NCBI RefSeq assembly: GCF_020819595.1
Contig: NZ_JAJHNP010000030.1
Coordinates: 30,002 to 94,001, forward strand
DNA from: Streptomyces barringtoniae
Lineage (GTDB): Bacteria; Actinomycetota; Actinomycetes; Streptomycetales; Streptomycetaceae
Direction: 5' to 3'
Length of the DNA stretch: 64,000 nt
Position numbers and translations under genes: made by a program. Under the pieces are notes generated by a model. The model was not told the origin of the DNA. It saw only the letters and a list, made by a program, of their open reading frames with translations, and ran no database searches. This document shows, one piece after another, positions 41,969-50,290 of this stretch (position 1 is its first letter; each line of letters begins with the position of its first letter).

Positions 41969-42460
41969 AGGGGCCCCGGCGGGCCGCTGGGGGGCGGTGG
42001 CCGGTCGGCGCCCGCCGGTCCCACGCCCAACTGCCCGACCGGTCCCGACAGTCGGCGGACCTCGGGTGTGGCGGGCGGGGATCGGCGGTCTGGCGTGCGC
42101 CCCCCTGAGTGAGGTAGCGCACACCCCTGGTGCGGCCCGGTGAGGGAGGGGGGTCGCGCGTTCGGACTCCGGGCGTGGGCCGACGCCGCAATTCGGCCGT
42201 TTTCGCAGGTGACCAGCGGTCACACGGATAGGCCCCCGACTCGGGACAGCGGCGCTCACGACGGCGCATTTGCTTCCGTGCGCCCCCTGCGTTCTGGCCG
42301 GTTGCATACCTCTTTGTGAAAAGGCGTGTTCGCTGCGTAAAGGTTGGGCGTACGCTCGGGCATATGCGTATTGCGGTTTCCTTAGGCGGGGCACGGCGGG
42401 GGCCCGGGACAGGGAGCGGGTGGGGTGGTGCGAGAAGGAGCGACGCGGGCGGTGGGGGCG
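41969..42460. other. 492-bp interval between the GntR and SPOR-like genes
   Basis: No supported gene. It contains the dyad GTGACC-AGC-GGTCAC (42209-42223) and, near 42350, a TTGGGC / CGTATT promoter candidate with 17-bp spacing for the SPOR-like gene. Base composition is less G/C-rich between 42230 and 42390. Confidence 0.5.
42209..42223. promoter_or_regulatory. GTGACC-AGC-GGTCAC dyad
   Basis: A 15-bp inverted repeat with perfect 6-bp arms, about 240 bp upstream of the SPOR-like gene. It resembles sites of dimeric regulators; it does not fit the BldD consensus when aligned. Confidence 0.35.
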
Positions 42461-42652
42461 ATGAGTGAGGGGACGGTCTCCCTGCCCTGGATCGTGATAC
42501 GGCAGGACGACAACGGCAATCGCTACCGCGTCGGCCGGTACGCGACCCGCGCCGAGGCCCAGAAGATCGCCGACAGTCTCGACGACCGGGGACACAAACA
42601 GCTCTACTGGGTCGAGCGGATCGGCCAGAACGGGGACGGCACCCACAACTGA
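42461..42652 (+). CDS. Small SPOR-like protein
   Basis: A 63-residue protein: LPWIVIRQDDNGNRYRVGRY, ATRAEAQKIADSLDDRGHKQ, LYWVERIGQ. The strand-helix-strand pattern looks like a single SPOR repeat, a fold that binds denuded glycan in other bacteria. There is no signal peptide or membrane helix, so a cytoplasmic location is likely and the SPOR label is structural only. ATG at 42461 was chosen; a GTG at 42425 would add 12 residues. The stop codon lies inside the first unit of a tandem repeat. Confidence 0.75.
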   Translation: MSEGTVSLPWIVIRQDDNGNRYRVGRYATRAEAQKIADSLDDRGHKQLYWVERIGQNGDGTHN

Positions 42653-42721
42653 CACGGGGACGGCGCCTGCAACCACGGGCACGGCGCCTGCAACTGACAC
42701 GGCGACGGCGCCCCAACTGAC
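42636..42721 (+). repeat. Four imperfect tandem repeats spanning the SPOR-like stop codon
   Basis: Units begin ACGGCACCCACAACTGACAC (42636), ACGGCGCCTGCAACCACGGG (42660), ACGGCGCCTGCAACTGACAC (42681) and ACGGCGCCCCAACTGAC (42705), with lengths 24, 21, 24 and 17 nt. The first unit holds the stop codon of the SPOR-like gene, so the 3' end of the gene has been multiplied and has drifted. Confidence 0.75.
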
Positions 42722-42750
42722 CTCGCGCGCCCTCCCGTAGGCTCCGCCCC

Positions 42751-43188
42751 ATGACGCCCATGACACCCGGCACACCGCTGAAGGACCGGATCGTGGTGGT
42801 GGGAGCCGCCCTGCTCGACGGCGGCCGACTGCTCGCCGCCCGCCGCAGCGCACCCGCCGACCTGGCCGGCCGCTGGGAGCTGCCCGGAGGCAAGGTCGAG
42901 CCGGGCGAGCGGCCCGAGGACGCCCTGGTGCGTGAACTGCGCGAGGAACTCGGCATCGAGGCCGAGGCGGTCGAGCGCGTGCCCGGACAGTGGCCGCTGC
43001 GGGCGCCGTACGTCCTGCAGGTGTGGACCGCCCGCCTGCGCCCCGGCTCCCCCGCGCCGAGCCCCCTCCAGGACCATGACGAACTGCGCTGGCTGACCCC
43101 GGACCGGATCTGGGAGGTGGACTGGCTCGACCAGGACGTCCCGGCGGTCCGTGAAGTCGCACCCCGGCTCACCACCGGCCTGCACTGA
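42751..43188 (+). CDS. Nudix hydrolase (MutT-like)
   Basis: A 145-residue hydrolase. The Nudix box is GGKVEPGERPEDALVRELRE followed by ELGI, with all catalytic Glu residues present. IVVVGAALLDGGRLLAARRS and GRWELPGG at the N-terminus resemble MutT-type 8-oxo-dGTP or (2'-)CTP pyrophosphatases; the substrate is not set by sequence. A TAGGCT -10-like element ends 7 nt before ATG, so the mRNA may be leaderless. Confidence 0.92.
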   Translation: MTPMTPGTPLKDRIVVVGAALLDGGRLLAARRSAPADLAGRWELPGGKVEPGERPEDALVRELREELGIEAEAVERVPGQWPLRAPYVLQVWTARLRPGSPAPSPLQDHDELRWLTPDRIWEVDWLDQDVPAVREVAPRLTTGLH

Positions 43189-43287
43189 GCGACTCCTACG
43201 CCGTTCGTGCCACTGTGCGCCCTCCCACGCGGTACTGCCCCCGGGATATCGGGTATGTGCCCATTAACCCCATGAAACCGGACATGG

Positions 43288-43716
43288 GTGGGCTTGCTGG
43301 CCTGGGAAGTGATCGGCGTGATCGACACCGATGGCGACTGCGCCGAGTGGACCTTTCCCGCGGAACCGGGTGCCGTGCGGACCGCGCGCGCCGCGGTCCG
43401 CGGCCAGTTGCACGGCTGGCACCTCGACTGCCTGGCCGATCTCGCCGCGTTGCTGGTCAGCGAGCTGGTCACCAACTCGCTGCGGCACGCCACCGGCCCC
43501 ATCGGGGTACGGCTCGTACGCCCCGTCGGGCTGGACGACGCGCTGCTGGTCGAGGTCTCCGACCCGCTGCCCGACCCGCCGCGCGAACGCGTCGCCCACG
43601 CCGAGGACGAGAGCGGGCGCGGCCTGCAGCTGGTCGCCGGCTCCTGCCGCCGCTGGGGCACCCGGCCCGGCGCGAGCGGAAAGACCGTCTGGTTCGAACT
43701 GACGGTGCCGGGGTGA
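43288..43716 (+). CDS. RsbW-like HATPase anti-sigma-type protein
   Basis: A 142-residue single-domain kinase-like ATPase: WTFPAEPGAVRTARAAVRGQ, ALLVSELVTNSLRHATGPIG (N-box), EVSDPLPDPP (G1), ESGRGLQLVAGSCRRWG (G2) and GKTVWFEL. Many such proteins occur in Streptomyces; they act as anti-sigma factors or bind antagonists. No sigma-factor gene is adjacent, but the next gene carries a similar domain fused to a PP2C phosphatase. GTG at 43288 is a weak start; a GTG at 43312 is possible. Confidence 0.85.
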   Translation: MGLLAWEVIGVIDTDGDCAEWTFPAEPGAVRTARAAVRGQLHGWHLDCLADLAALLVSELVTNSLRHATGPIGVRLVRPVGLDDALLVEVSDPLPDPPRERVAHAEDESGRGLQLVAGSCRRWGTRPGASGKTVWFELTVPG

Positions 43717-43851
43717 GCCGGAAGCATCCGGGGGGCACGGGGGTGTACACCCGGGGGCGGCACGTCCATCGTGCGCCGCGGGCGCGCCGCCGGCTCCGGG
43801 GTGCGTGATTCGAGGGCGTGTTCCCTGGTTAGAAGAGTGGAAGTGTTGTCA

Positions 43852-43863
43852 CGGACCGGTCCG
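43852..43863. promoter_or_regulatory. Palindrome CGGACCGGTCCG upstream of PAS/PP2C gene
   Basis: A perfect 12-bp palindrome 125 bp upstream of the PAS/PP2C gene. It shares CGGACC/GGTCCG arms with the palindrome before the nitroreductase gene (30783), there split by GC. Confidence 0.35.
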
Positions 43864-43987
43864 AAAAACATCTGGACCGAGCTGTGATCGTGAACACCGT
43901 GTCGTGCGGCGCCGTAGTGCTGGATACTGCGGGCAGCCGCTTTCGGTGACCGGTGCCGGGCGCGGTGAGCTGGAGGGGACGGTTCGC

Positions 43988-46573
43988 GTGAGCGAGATAC
44001 CAGCGAAGGCCACGGAGTCCGAGGACCCGTCGGACGGCGCGATGAACCAGGCCGCGGAGGCCGCCGCACCCGGCGACGCCATGTGGCAGAGCAGTCCGCC
44101 CGGTTCCATGTACGACTACATCAAGGTCGCGTCCTTCTCCATCAGCCCCGGCGGGCTGGTCGACCAGTGGAGCCTGCGCGCCGAGCAGCTCTTCGGCGTC
44201 CCCGCCGCACGCGCCGTCGGCATGGACCCGATAGAGGCCTTCATCGACCCCGACCTGCGCGAGCGCGGCCAGCGCAAGATGGCCGAAATTCTCGACGGGC
44301 GGGAGTGGACCGGGGTCGTGCCCTTCCGGATGCCGGACAAGGCGGACGGCGGGCGCGGCGAGGAGGGCCTGGCCGAGGTCTACGTCATGCCCACCAGGAC
44401 CGCCGAGGGCGACAAGGCCGCCGTGTGCATCGTCGTGGACGTCCGCACCCTGCGCACCATCGAGACCGATCTGGCCGCCTCACAGGCCATCTTCGGCCAG
44501 TCCCCGTTCGGATTCCTGCTGATCGACACCGATCTGAGGGTCCGTCGGGCCAACGAGCGGTTCGCCTCCATCTTCGGCGGAACCCCGGACGACCACCGGG
44601 GCAAGGGAGTTCACGACTATCTGCCCCGCGGTGAGGCGGAGCGCGTTTCGGCCACCCTGCGGCGGGTGCTGGAGAGCGGCCAGTCCATCACCGACATGCA
44701 CGTCACCGGTCACGTCCCCGGCTCCGAGGAACGCCGGCACTGGTCCGTCAACCTCTACCGCGTGCGCAGCGGCAGCGGCCGGCCCATCGGCATCGCCTGG
44801 CTCGGCACCGACATCACCTCCCGCCGGGCCGCCGCCCGCGAGGCCGCCGCCGCCCGGCGCAACCTCGCCCTGCTCAACGAGGCCGGCGCGCGCATAGGGA
44901 ACTCCCTCGACCTGGAGACCACCGCCCGGGAACTCCTCGACGTCGTCGTCCCCGGTTTCTGCGACCTCGCCACCGTCGACCTCTACCAAGGCCTGCTCAC
45001 CGGCGACGAGACCCCGCCCGGACTCACCGACGGCAGCGCCGAACTGCGCCGCGTCGCCTTCGCGAGCGCCGTCGCCGGCGTCCCCTTCGCCGCCTCCGGC
45101 GAGCCCGTCGAGGTCGGCGCGGTCCACCACTTCCCCTTCAACTCGCCCTGCGCTGACGCTCTGCGCACCGCCCGGCCGCAAGCCGTGCCGCCCGAGGAGG
45201 GCGGGCTCGTGCAGTCCACCCTGGCCGTGCCGATGGTCGCCCACGACACGGTCGTGGGCCTCGCCCAGTTCGCCCGCACCAAGGGCAGCGAGCCGTTCGG
45301 CGACCGCGACCGGGACCTGGCGGTGGAGCTGGCCGCGCGCGCGGCGGTCTGCATCGACAACGCGCGCCTGTACCGCCGGGAGCACGAGCGGGCGCTGATA
45401 CTGCAGCGCTCGCTGCTGCCGCCGGGCGACCCCGAGGCCTCCGGGCTGGACATTGCCTGCCGCTATCTGCCCGGCAACGCGGCGACCGAGGTGGGCGGCG
45501 ACTGGTTCGACGTGATCGAACTGCCGGGCCACCGAACGGCGCTGGTGGTGGGCGACGTGATGGGGCGCGGCCTGCGGGCGGCGGTCGCGATGGGCGAACT
45601 GCGCACGGCGGTACGGACGTTGGCGCTGCTGGATCTGGAACCGGCCGAGGTGCTCTCCGCGCTGGACGAGATCGCGCGGGGACTGGGCACCCCGGGCGGG
45701 GTGCAGCAGGCAACCCGCACGGCCCGCCAGCCGCGCGACGCCGACCTGTCCGAGGTCTACCTCGCGACCTGCGTCTACGCCGTCTACGACTCCGTCACCA
45801 GACGTTGCACGTTCGCCAACGCCGGCCATCTGCCGCCGGTCCTGGTCGAGCCCGGTGAGCCCGCCCTGATGCTGGACGTGCCGCCCGGCATGCCGCTCGG
45901 GGTGGGCGGCGAGCCGTTCGAGGAGGTCGAGGTCGAACTGCCGGAGGGCGCGCTGCTGGCTCTCTACACGGACGGCCTGGTCGAGTCCCGGGACCATCCC
46001 CTGGACGAGGGGCTCCAGGCCTTCGTCGGCGCGCTCACCGACCCCTCCCGCCCGCTGGAGGACGTCTGCGACCACGTCCTCAACACCCTCGACACCCATC
46101 ACGGCGAGGACGACATCGCGCTGCTGATGGCCCGGGTGCAGGGGCTGCCCGCCGAGTCCGTCGGCGACTGGACGCTGCCGCGTGAGCCGCGGAGTGTGGG
46201 ACGGGCGCGGGAGTACGCCCGGGGGCAGCTGCTGAGCTGGGACCTGGAACCGCTCGTCGACACGACCGAACTGCTCGTCAGCGAGCTGGTCACCAACGCG
46301 CTGCGGTACGGCGAGGGGGAGATACGGCTACGGCTGCTGCTGGACCGCACGCTGGTCTGCGAGGTGTGGGACTCCGGGCTGGTCCAGCCCCGGCGCCGGC
46401 GGGCCCGGGACACCGACGAGGGGGGCCGGGGGCTCCAGCTGGTGGGGTTGCTCAGTGCGGCGTGGGGTTCGCGCCGGACGCCGCGCGGCAAGACGGTGTG
46501 GTTCGAGTTGCCGCTGCCCGGCGGCGAGGCCAGCCTCACCGACCCGGCGGAGGCCCTGCTGAGCCTCTTCTGA
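43988..46573 (+). CDS. PAS-PAS-GAF-PP2C-HATPase signalling protein
   Basis: An 861-residue cytoplasmic regulator. Two PAS domains (about residues 45-180 and 185-310; IDTDLRVRRANERFASIFGG) precede a GAF domain (325-480), a PP2C/SpoIIE phosphatase (GGDWFDVIELPG, VVGDVMGRG, LALYTDGLVES, HGEDDIALLMA) and an RsbW-like ATPase (SELVTNALRYGEG, DEGGRGLQLVG). It would integrate redox or ligand signals and set the phosphorylation of an anti-sigma antagonist. GTG at 43988 follows GGAGGGGACGG; the longer frame lacks support. The neighbouring single-domain HATPase is a possible partner. It ends 8 bp from the convergent coiled-coil gene. Confidence 0.9.
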   Translation: MSEIPAKATESEDPSDGAMNQAAEAAAPGDAMWQSSPPGSMYDYIKVASFSISPGGLVDQWSLRAEQLFGVPAARAVGMDPIEAFIDPDLRERGQRKMAEILDGREWTGVVPFRMPDKADGGRGEEGLAEVYVMPTRTAEGDKAAVCIVVDVRTLRTIETDLAASQAIFGQSPFGFLLIDTDLRVRRANERFASIFGGTPDDHRGKGVHDYLPRGEAERVSATLRRVLESGQSITDMHVTGHVPGSEERRHWSVNLYRVRSGSGRPIGIAWLGTDITSRRAAAREAAAARRNLALLNEAGARIGNSLDLETTARELLDVVVPGFCDLATVDLYQGLLTGDETPPGLTDGSAELRRVAFASAVAGVPFAASGEPVEVGAVHHFPFNSPCADALRTARPQAVPPEEGGLVQSTLAVPMVAHDTVVGLAQFARTKGSEPFGDRDRDLAVELAARAAVCIDNARLYRREHERALILQRSLLPPGDPEASGLDIACRYLPGNAATEVGGDWFDVIELPGHRTALVVGDVMGRGLRAAVAMGELRTAVRTLALLDLEPAEVLSALDEIARGLGTPGGVQQATRTARQPRDADLSEVYLATCVYAVYDSVTRRCTFANAGHLPPVLVEPGEPALMLDVPPGMPLGVGGEPFEEVEVELPEGALLALYTDGLVESRDHPLDEGLQAFVGALTDPSRPLEDVCDHVLNTLDTHHGEDDIALLMARVQGLPAESVGDWTLPREPRSVGRAREYARGQLLSWDLEPLVDTTELLVSELVTNALRYGEGEIRLRLLLDRTLVCEVWDSGLVQPRRRRARDTDEGGRGLQLVGLLSAAWGSRRTPRGKTVWFELPLPGGEASLTDPAEALLSLF

Positions 46574-46581
46574 CACCGGCG

Positions 46582-48156
46582 CTAGTCGGGTGCCGAGAAG
46601 CGGTGGCGGCCCCTGGTCTCCGGTCCGCCGTAGCCCGCCGGTGGACCCCCGTCCGGGTCCTCGGCCAGGAGGACCCCGCCCAGGACCGCAGCGGCCAGGC
46701 CCGGTGCGTCTCCGTCGGCGCTCGTGTGCGGGTTGCCGTGGGCCCGTACGTTCTGCTCGGCCACGTCCCGGGCCTCGCGGGCCGTGTCGTCGGCCCGGCC
46801 GGCGTGACCCGCGCCCAGTTCGCGCACCGCCTCCGCCAGGCGGACCCGCGCCTGGGGGCCCACCGCACCCCGGTGCACCGTGACGAAGTCCTCCGCCCCG
46901 GCGACGGAACTCCTGGCCACGAGCAGCGCCGCGGCGGACGGCGCACCGGCGTGGCCCGTCTCCAGCCGCTCCACCGCCCGCGCGATCCGGCGCAGGGCGT
47001 CCAGCGGGTCGTACGGACCCGCCGTCAGCTCCCGCCGTACGGCGGCCAGCACGCCGTCCGCGTGGGCCAGCCGGGCGTGCAGCTCACCGCTGGTCAGAGC
47101 AACCGCAACGCCCCCTTTCCGGGCCGCCGCGATCTCCGCCTCCGCGCCGGTCAGCGCGGCCGGCACCAGATCCGCCGCCTGCCGCAGCTCCGTGGCGAGC
47201 CGTTCCACCCCGGTGACCAGGACGTCGGCCTGGGCCACCGCGCCCTCGGCGGCGCGCAGCTGCCCGGCGGCCCGCGCGCCCTCGCCCGCGTCGGCCGACT
47301 GGCGGGCCGCGTTGAGCCGCGTGGTGGCGAACAGCAGCCGGTCCTTGGCCTGTTCGAGGTACCCGGTGACGGGCGCGACGGCCGCAGGCGTGCAGCGGTC
47401 GTGCAGGTCGGTCAGGGTGTCCTCGGCGGTCGGTGTCCGCCCCGTCAGTTCCCGGAACCGCCCCTCGGCGACCTCCAGCGCCCGGGCCAAGCCCGGCCCC
47501 TCCAGGTCCCGCAGCCGGTCCAGCGCGGGAGCCTGGGCGTCCAGCCGGCGCCCCGCCTCCGCGCACCGGCCGACCACACCGACCAGCGCCTGCCGCCGGG
47601 CCACGTCGTCCTCCGGCACCCCCTGCTCGTAGCGCCGCCAGATCGCGCACGCGGCCGCCAGCTCGGTCTCGGCGGCCCGCAGCGCCTGCACCAAGGGCTC
47701 GGTGTCCCTCCGCGCGAACCGGTCCTGGACGAAGGAGAGTTCCTCCCGGCTCGTGCGCACACAGTCGTCGGCCAGGACCAGCGCGGCGCGCGCCTGGCGC
47801 TCGGAGTCGGCCGGGGTGGGCGCGGGCGGGGCGACGGAGACGATCCCGGGGGTCGTACGGGTACGGGCACGGCGGGTGCGGCGCAGGTAGCCGTATCCGG
47901 CCAGCCCCACGGCGGCGACCACCGCGATCAGGGGCAGCAGGAGGTCGACGGCGGACGTCTCGTCCTGATGCGGCGCGGTGGCGCTCGCGACGGTCCCGCC
48001 GGGCGTCACGGGAACCGGATCTTGCGCGCCGACCGTCATCACCGGCAACACCAGCCACCCGGTCCCGACCACGACACCCACCACGGCATGCGCCACCCGC
48101 ACCCATATGTGCGCCTTGGCGCACCGGGGCCGGCCGCGGATCAGGGAGGACGTCAC
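46582..48156 (-). CDS. Membrane-anchored coiled-coil protein related to TPM-domain proteins
   Basis: A 524-residue protein. Two hydrophobic segments (about residues 20-43 and 68-88) flank a short external loop where TPM-domain proteins carry their TPM domain; here the TPM domain is absent. The remaining 430 residues are Ala/Arg/Glu-rich coiled coil (RRYEQGVPEDDVARRQALVG, ERLATELRQAADLVPAALTG), like the C-terminal part of actinobacterial TPM proteins, ending GGPETRGRHRFSAPD. GTG at 48156 is set by a TACGCT -10 element 7 nt upstream (leaderless). Function unknown. Confidence 0.65.
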   Translation of the reverse strand: MTSSLIRGRPRCAKAHIWVRVAHAVVGVVVGTGWLVLPVMTVGAQDPVPVTPGGTVASATAPHQDETSAVDLLLPLIAVVAAVGLAGYGYLRRTRRARTRTTPGIVSVAPPAPTPADSERQARAALVLADDCVRTSREELSFVQDRFARRDTEPLVQALRAAETELAAACAIWRRYEQGVPEDDVARRQALVGVVGRCAEAGRRLDAQAPALDRLRDLEGPGLARALEVAEGRFRELTGRTPTAEDTLTDLHDRCTPAAVAPVTGYLEQAKDRLLFATTRLNAARQSADAGEGARAAGQLRAAEGAVAQADVLVTGVERLATELRQAADLVPAALTGAEAEIAAARKGGVAVALTSGELHARLAHADGVLAAVRRELTAGPYDPLDALRRIARAVERLETGHAGAPSAAALLVARSSVAGAEDFVTVHRGAVGPQARVRLAEAVRELGAGHAGRADDTAREARDVAEQNVRAHGNPHTSADGDAPGLAAAVLGGVLLAEDPDGGPPAGYGGPETRGRHRFSAPD

Positions 48157-48163
48157 ATTTCGG

Positions 48164-48169
48164 AGCGTA
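48164..48169 (-). promoter_or_regulatory. Leaderless promoter of the coiled-coil gene (-10 TACGCT)
   Basis: On the minus strand TACGCT ends 7 nt before the GTG at 48156. Confidence 0.45.
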
Positions 48170-48237
48170 TGGGCAGGTAGGCGCCTTCGCGAGCGGGACG
48201 GATACGGGTGGGGGACGCGATGGGCAGGGGGGCAGGA

Positions 48238-49422
48238 ATGGACGCCAGGGACAGCGGCGGGGCAGGAACGGACGGGGAGACCGGCGAGCTCACGCCACGG
48301 CCGCCCGCGGCCGCCGACGCCACCCGAATCCCTCCCGCACCCGACGCCGAGCCCGCCCCCGAAGAGCCACCCGCACCGGACGAGGAGAGCGGCCCCGTCG
48401 ACACGAGGCCGAAACGCAGATGGCCGCGCACACTCAGGCGCACCGCGCTCGCCCTCGTCCTCCTCCTGCTCCTTCCCACCCTCGCCGCGGAGACCGCCCT
48501 CCGCCTGGACTACACCGGCACCCCCGGCCGCGGCACCCACACCCGCAACCGCGACGCCATCTGGCTCGGCCACGCGTGGATCGACGGCCGCAAGACCGAC
48601 GCCGACGTCACCGCGCTCGTCGGCCGTCTGCGCGACACCGGCATCCGTGACCTGTACGTCCACGCGGGCCCTCTGGAACACGACGGCACGCTCCCGGAGT
48701 CGGCGTATCCCAGGGCCCGTTGGCTGACGGAAACCCTGCGCCGCCGGGCGCCGCACATCCGTGTGCAGGCCTGGCTGGGCGACGAGGTCGCCCCCGAGAA
48801 GCCGTACGCCATGCACCTGGAGCGGCCCGCGACCCGCTCCGCCGTGGTGGAGTCCACCCGCCGGATCCTGGACGCCGGGTTCGAGGGCGCCCACTTCGAC
48901 CTGGAGCCCCTGCACTCCGGCGACCGGGACTACCTCGCCCTCCTGGACGCCCTGCACCGCGTCACCCGCGCCCGCCACGCCGTGCTCTCCGTCGCCGCGC
49001 ACCAGATCGATCCGCTGCCGGCCTTCCACTCCTTCTGGGGCACCGTGACCGGGCACCCCAAGTGGTGGTCGCAGGCGTACTTCGGGCAGGTCGCGCGCCG
49101 CGTCGACCAGATCGCGGTGATGTCGTACGACACCATGCAGCCGTTGCAGAGCCTGTACGGCGGCTATGTCGCCCAGCAGACCTCGCTGGCCCTGGAGGTC
49201 ACCCCCGAGTCCACCGACCTGCTCATGGGCCTGCCCTTCTACCACGAGAACCGCTTCGGCCACTGGGCCCGTGCCGAGACCGTGCCGGCCGCCGTGCGCG
49301 GCGTCCGCCTCGGTCTGTCCCGCACCGACAGGGACCGGGCCCGCTTCGGCGTCGCCCTCTACGTCGACTTCGCGGCCACCGAAGCGGACTGGGCGGCCTA
49401 TCGGGAAGACTGGGCCCGGTGA
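48238..49422 (+). CDS. Membrane-anchored glycoside hydrolase-like (TIM-barrel) protein
   Basis: A 394-residue protein. An N-terminal 68-residue acidic, Pro-rich cytoplasmic tail is followed by one membrane helix (about 70-90) and an external domain of 300 residues. Barrel-strand motifs are AIWLGHAWIDGRK, IRDLYVHAGPLEHDG, GFEGAHFDLEPLHSG (acid pair near 221-223) and QIAVMSYDTMQPL (near 292-298). These resemble GH18-type hydrolases, in which a D-x-E pair and a Met-x-Tyr-Asp strand form the active site; the full DxxDxDxE motif is not present. The sugar substrate is unknown. ATG at 48238 follows GGGGGGCAGGA. Confidence 0.65.
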   Translation: MDARDSGGAGTDGETGELTPRPPAAADATRIPPAPDAEPAPEEPPAPDEESGPVDTRPKRRWPRTLRRTALALVLLLLLPTLAAETALRLDYTGTPGRGTHTRNRDAIWLGHAWIDGRKTDADVTALVGRLRDTGIRDLYVHAGPLEHDGTLPESAYPRARWLTETLRRRAPHIRVQAWLGDEVAPEKPYAMHLERPATRSAVVESTRRILDAGFEGAHFDLEPLHSGDRDYLALLDALHRVTRARHAVLSVAAHQIDPLPAFHSFWGTVTGHPKWWSQAYFGQVARRVDQIAVMSYDTMQPLQSLYGGYVAQQTSLALEVTPESTDLLMGLPFYHENRFGHWARAETVPAAVRGVRLGLSRTDRDRARFGVALYVDFAATEADWAAYREDWAR

Positions 49423-49472
49423 CCGGAACACGACAGCACAGGACAGCCGCCGCAGCGGCACCTCTCAGCGAG

Positions 49473-49511
49473 CGGCGCCCGGTCCTCGTCCGGCCGCAGT
49501 ACCGGGCGCCG
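49473..49511. terminator. Possible bidirectional terminator between hydrolase-like gene and sdhB
   Basis: An 11-bp stem (CGGCGCCCGGT / ACCGGGCGCCG) with a 17-nt loop between convergent genes, 50 nt after the hydrolase stop and just past the sdhB stop. Confidence 0.45.
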
Positions 49512-49519
49512 ATGGAACG

Positions 49520-50290
49520 CTACGAAGACCGCCTCCTGATCTTCGAACCCAGCCACACCAGCGGGTCGTACTTGCGGTCGACCGCGCGTTCCTTCATGGG
49601 GATCAGGGCGTTGTCGGTGATCTTGATGCCCTCGGGGCAGACCTCCGTGCAGCACTTGGTGATGTTGCAGTAGCCGAGGCCGTGTTCGTCCTGGGCCGTG
49701 CGCCCCCGGTCCAGGCCCGTCTCGGCGGCCGCGTCCAGCGGGTGCATGTCGAGTTCGGCGATCCGCATCAGGAAACGCGGCCCCGCGAACGCCGTCTTGT
49801 TCTCCTCGTGGTCGCGGACGACGTGGCAGGTGTCCTGGCACAGGAAGCACTCGATGCACTTGCGGAACTCCTGCGAACGGTCCACGTCCTCCTGCATCAT
49901 CCGGTACTCGCCGGCGCCCAGCCCGGCGGGCGGGACGAAGGCCGGGACCTCCCGCGCCTTGCGGTAGTTGAAGCCGACGTCCGTCACCAGGTCCCGGATC
50001 ACCGGGAAGGTGCGCAGAGGCGTGACCGTGATCGTCTCCGCGCGGTCGAAGACCGACATGCGGGTCATGCACATCAGCCGGGGGCGGCCGTTGATCTCCG
50101 CCGAGCACGAACCGCACTTGCCGGCCTTGCAGTTCCAGCGCACGGCCAGGTCGGGGGCCTGGGTGGCCTGGAGGCGGTGGACGATGTCGAGGACCACCTC
50201 GCCGTCGTTCACCTCGACCGTGAAGTCCTCCAGGCCACCGCCCTGCTCATCACCCCGCCACACCTTGAAGCGGGCCTCGTAGCTGCTCAC
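49520..50290 (-). CDS. sdhB: Succinate dehydrogenase iron-sulfur subunit (Sdh1-type)
   Basis: A 256-residue subunit carrying electrons from SdhA to the membrane part. The [2Fe-2S] ligands are Cys54, Cys59, Cys62 and Cys74 (WNCKAGKCGSCSAEI, LMCM). The [4Fe-4S] and [3Fe-4S] ligands lie in RKCIECFLCQDTCH and ITKCCTEVCPEGIKIT. The GTG start overlaps the sdhA stop in GTGA, so it is translationally coupled. The hypothetical-C-A-B order fits the actinobacterial type 1 enzyme. Confidence 0.95.
   Translation of the reverse strand: MSSYEARFKVWRGDEQGGGLEDFTVEVNDGEVVLDIVHRLQATQAPDLAVRWNCKAGKCGSCSAEINGRPRLMCMTRMSVFDRAETITVTPLRTFPVIRDLVTDVGFNYRKAREVPAFVPPAGLGAGEYRMMQEDVDRSQEFRKCIECFLCQDTCHVVRDHEENKTAFAGPRFLMRIAELDMHPLDAAAETGLDRGRTAQDEHGLGYCNITKCCTEVCPEGIKITDNALIPMKERAVDRKYDPLVWLGSKIRRRSS

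Noticed and set aside
42209..42223. BldD-binding site
   Set aside because: The dyad has TGAC/GTCA arms but the central positions do not match the BldD consensus.
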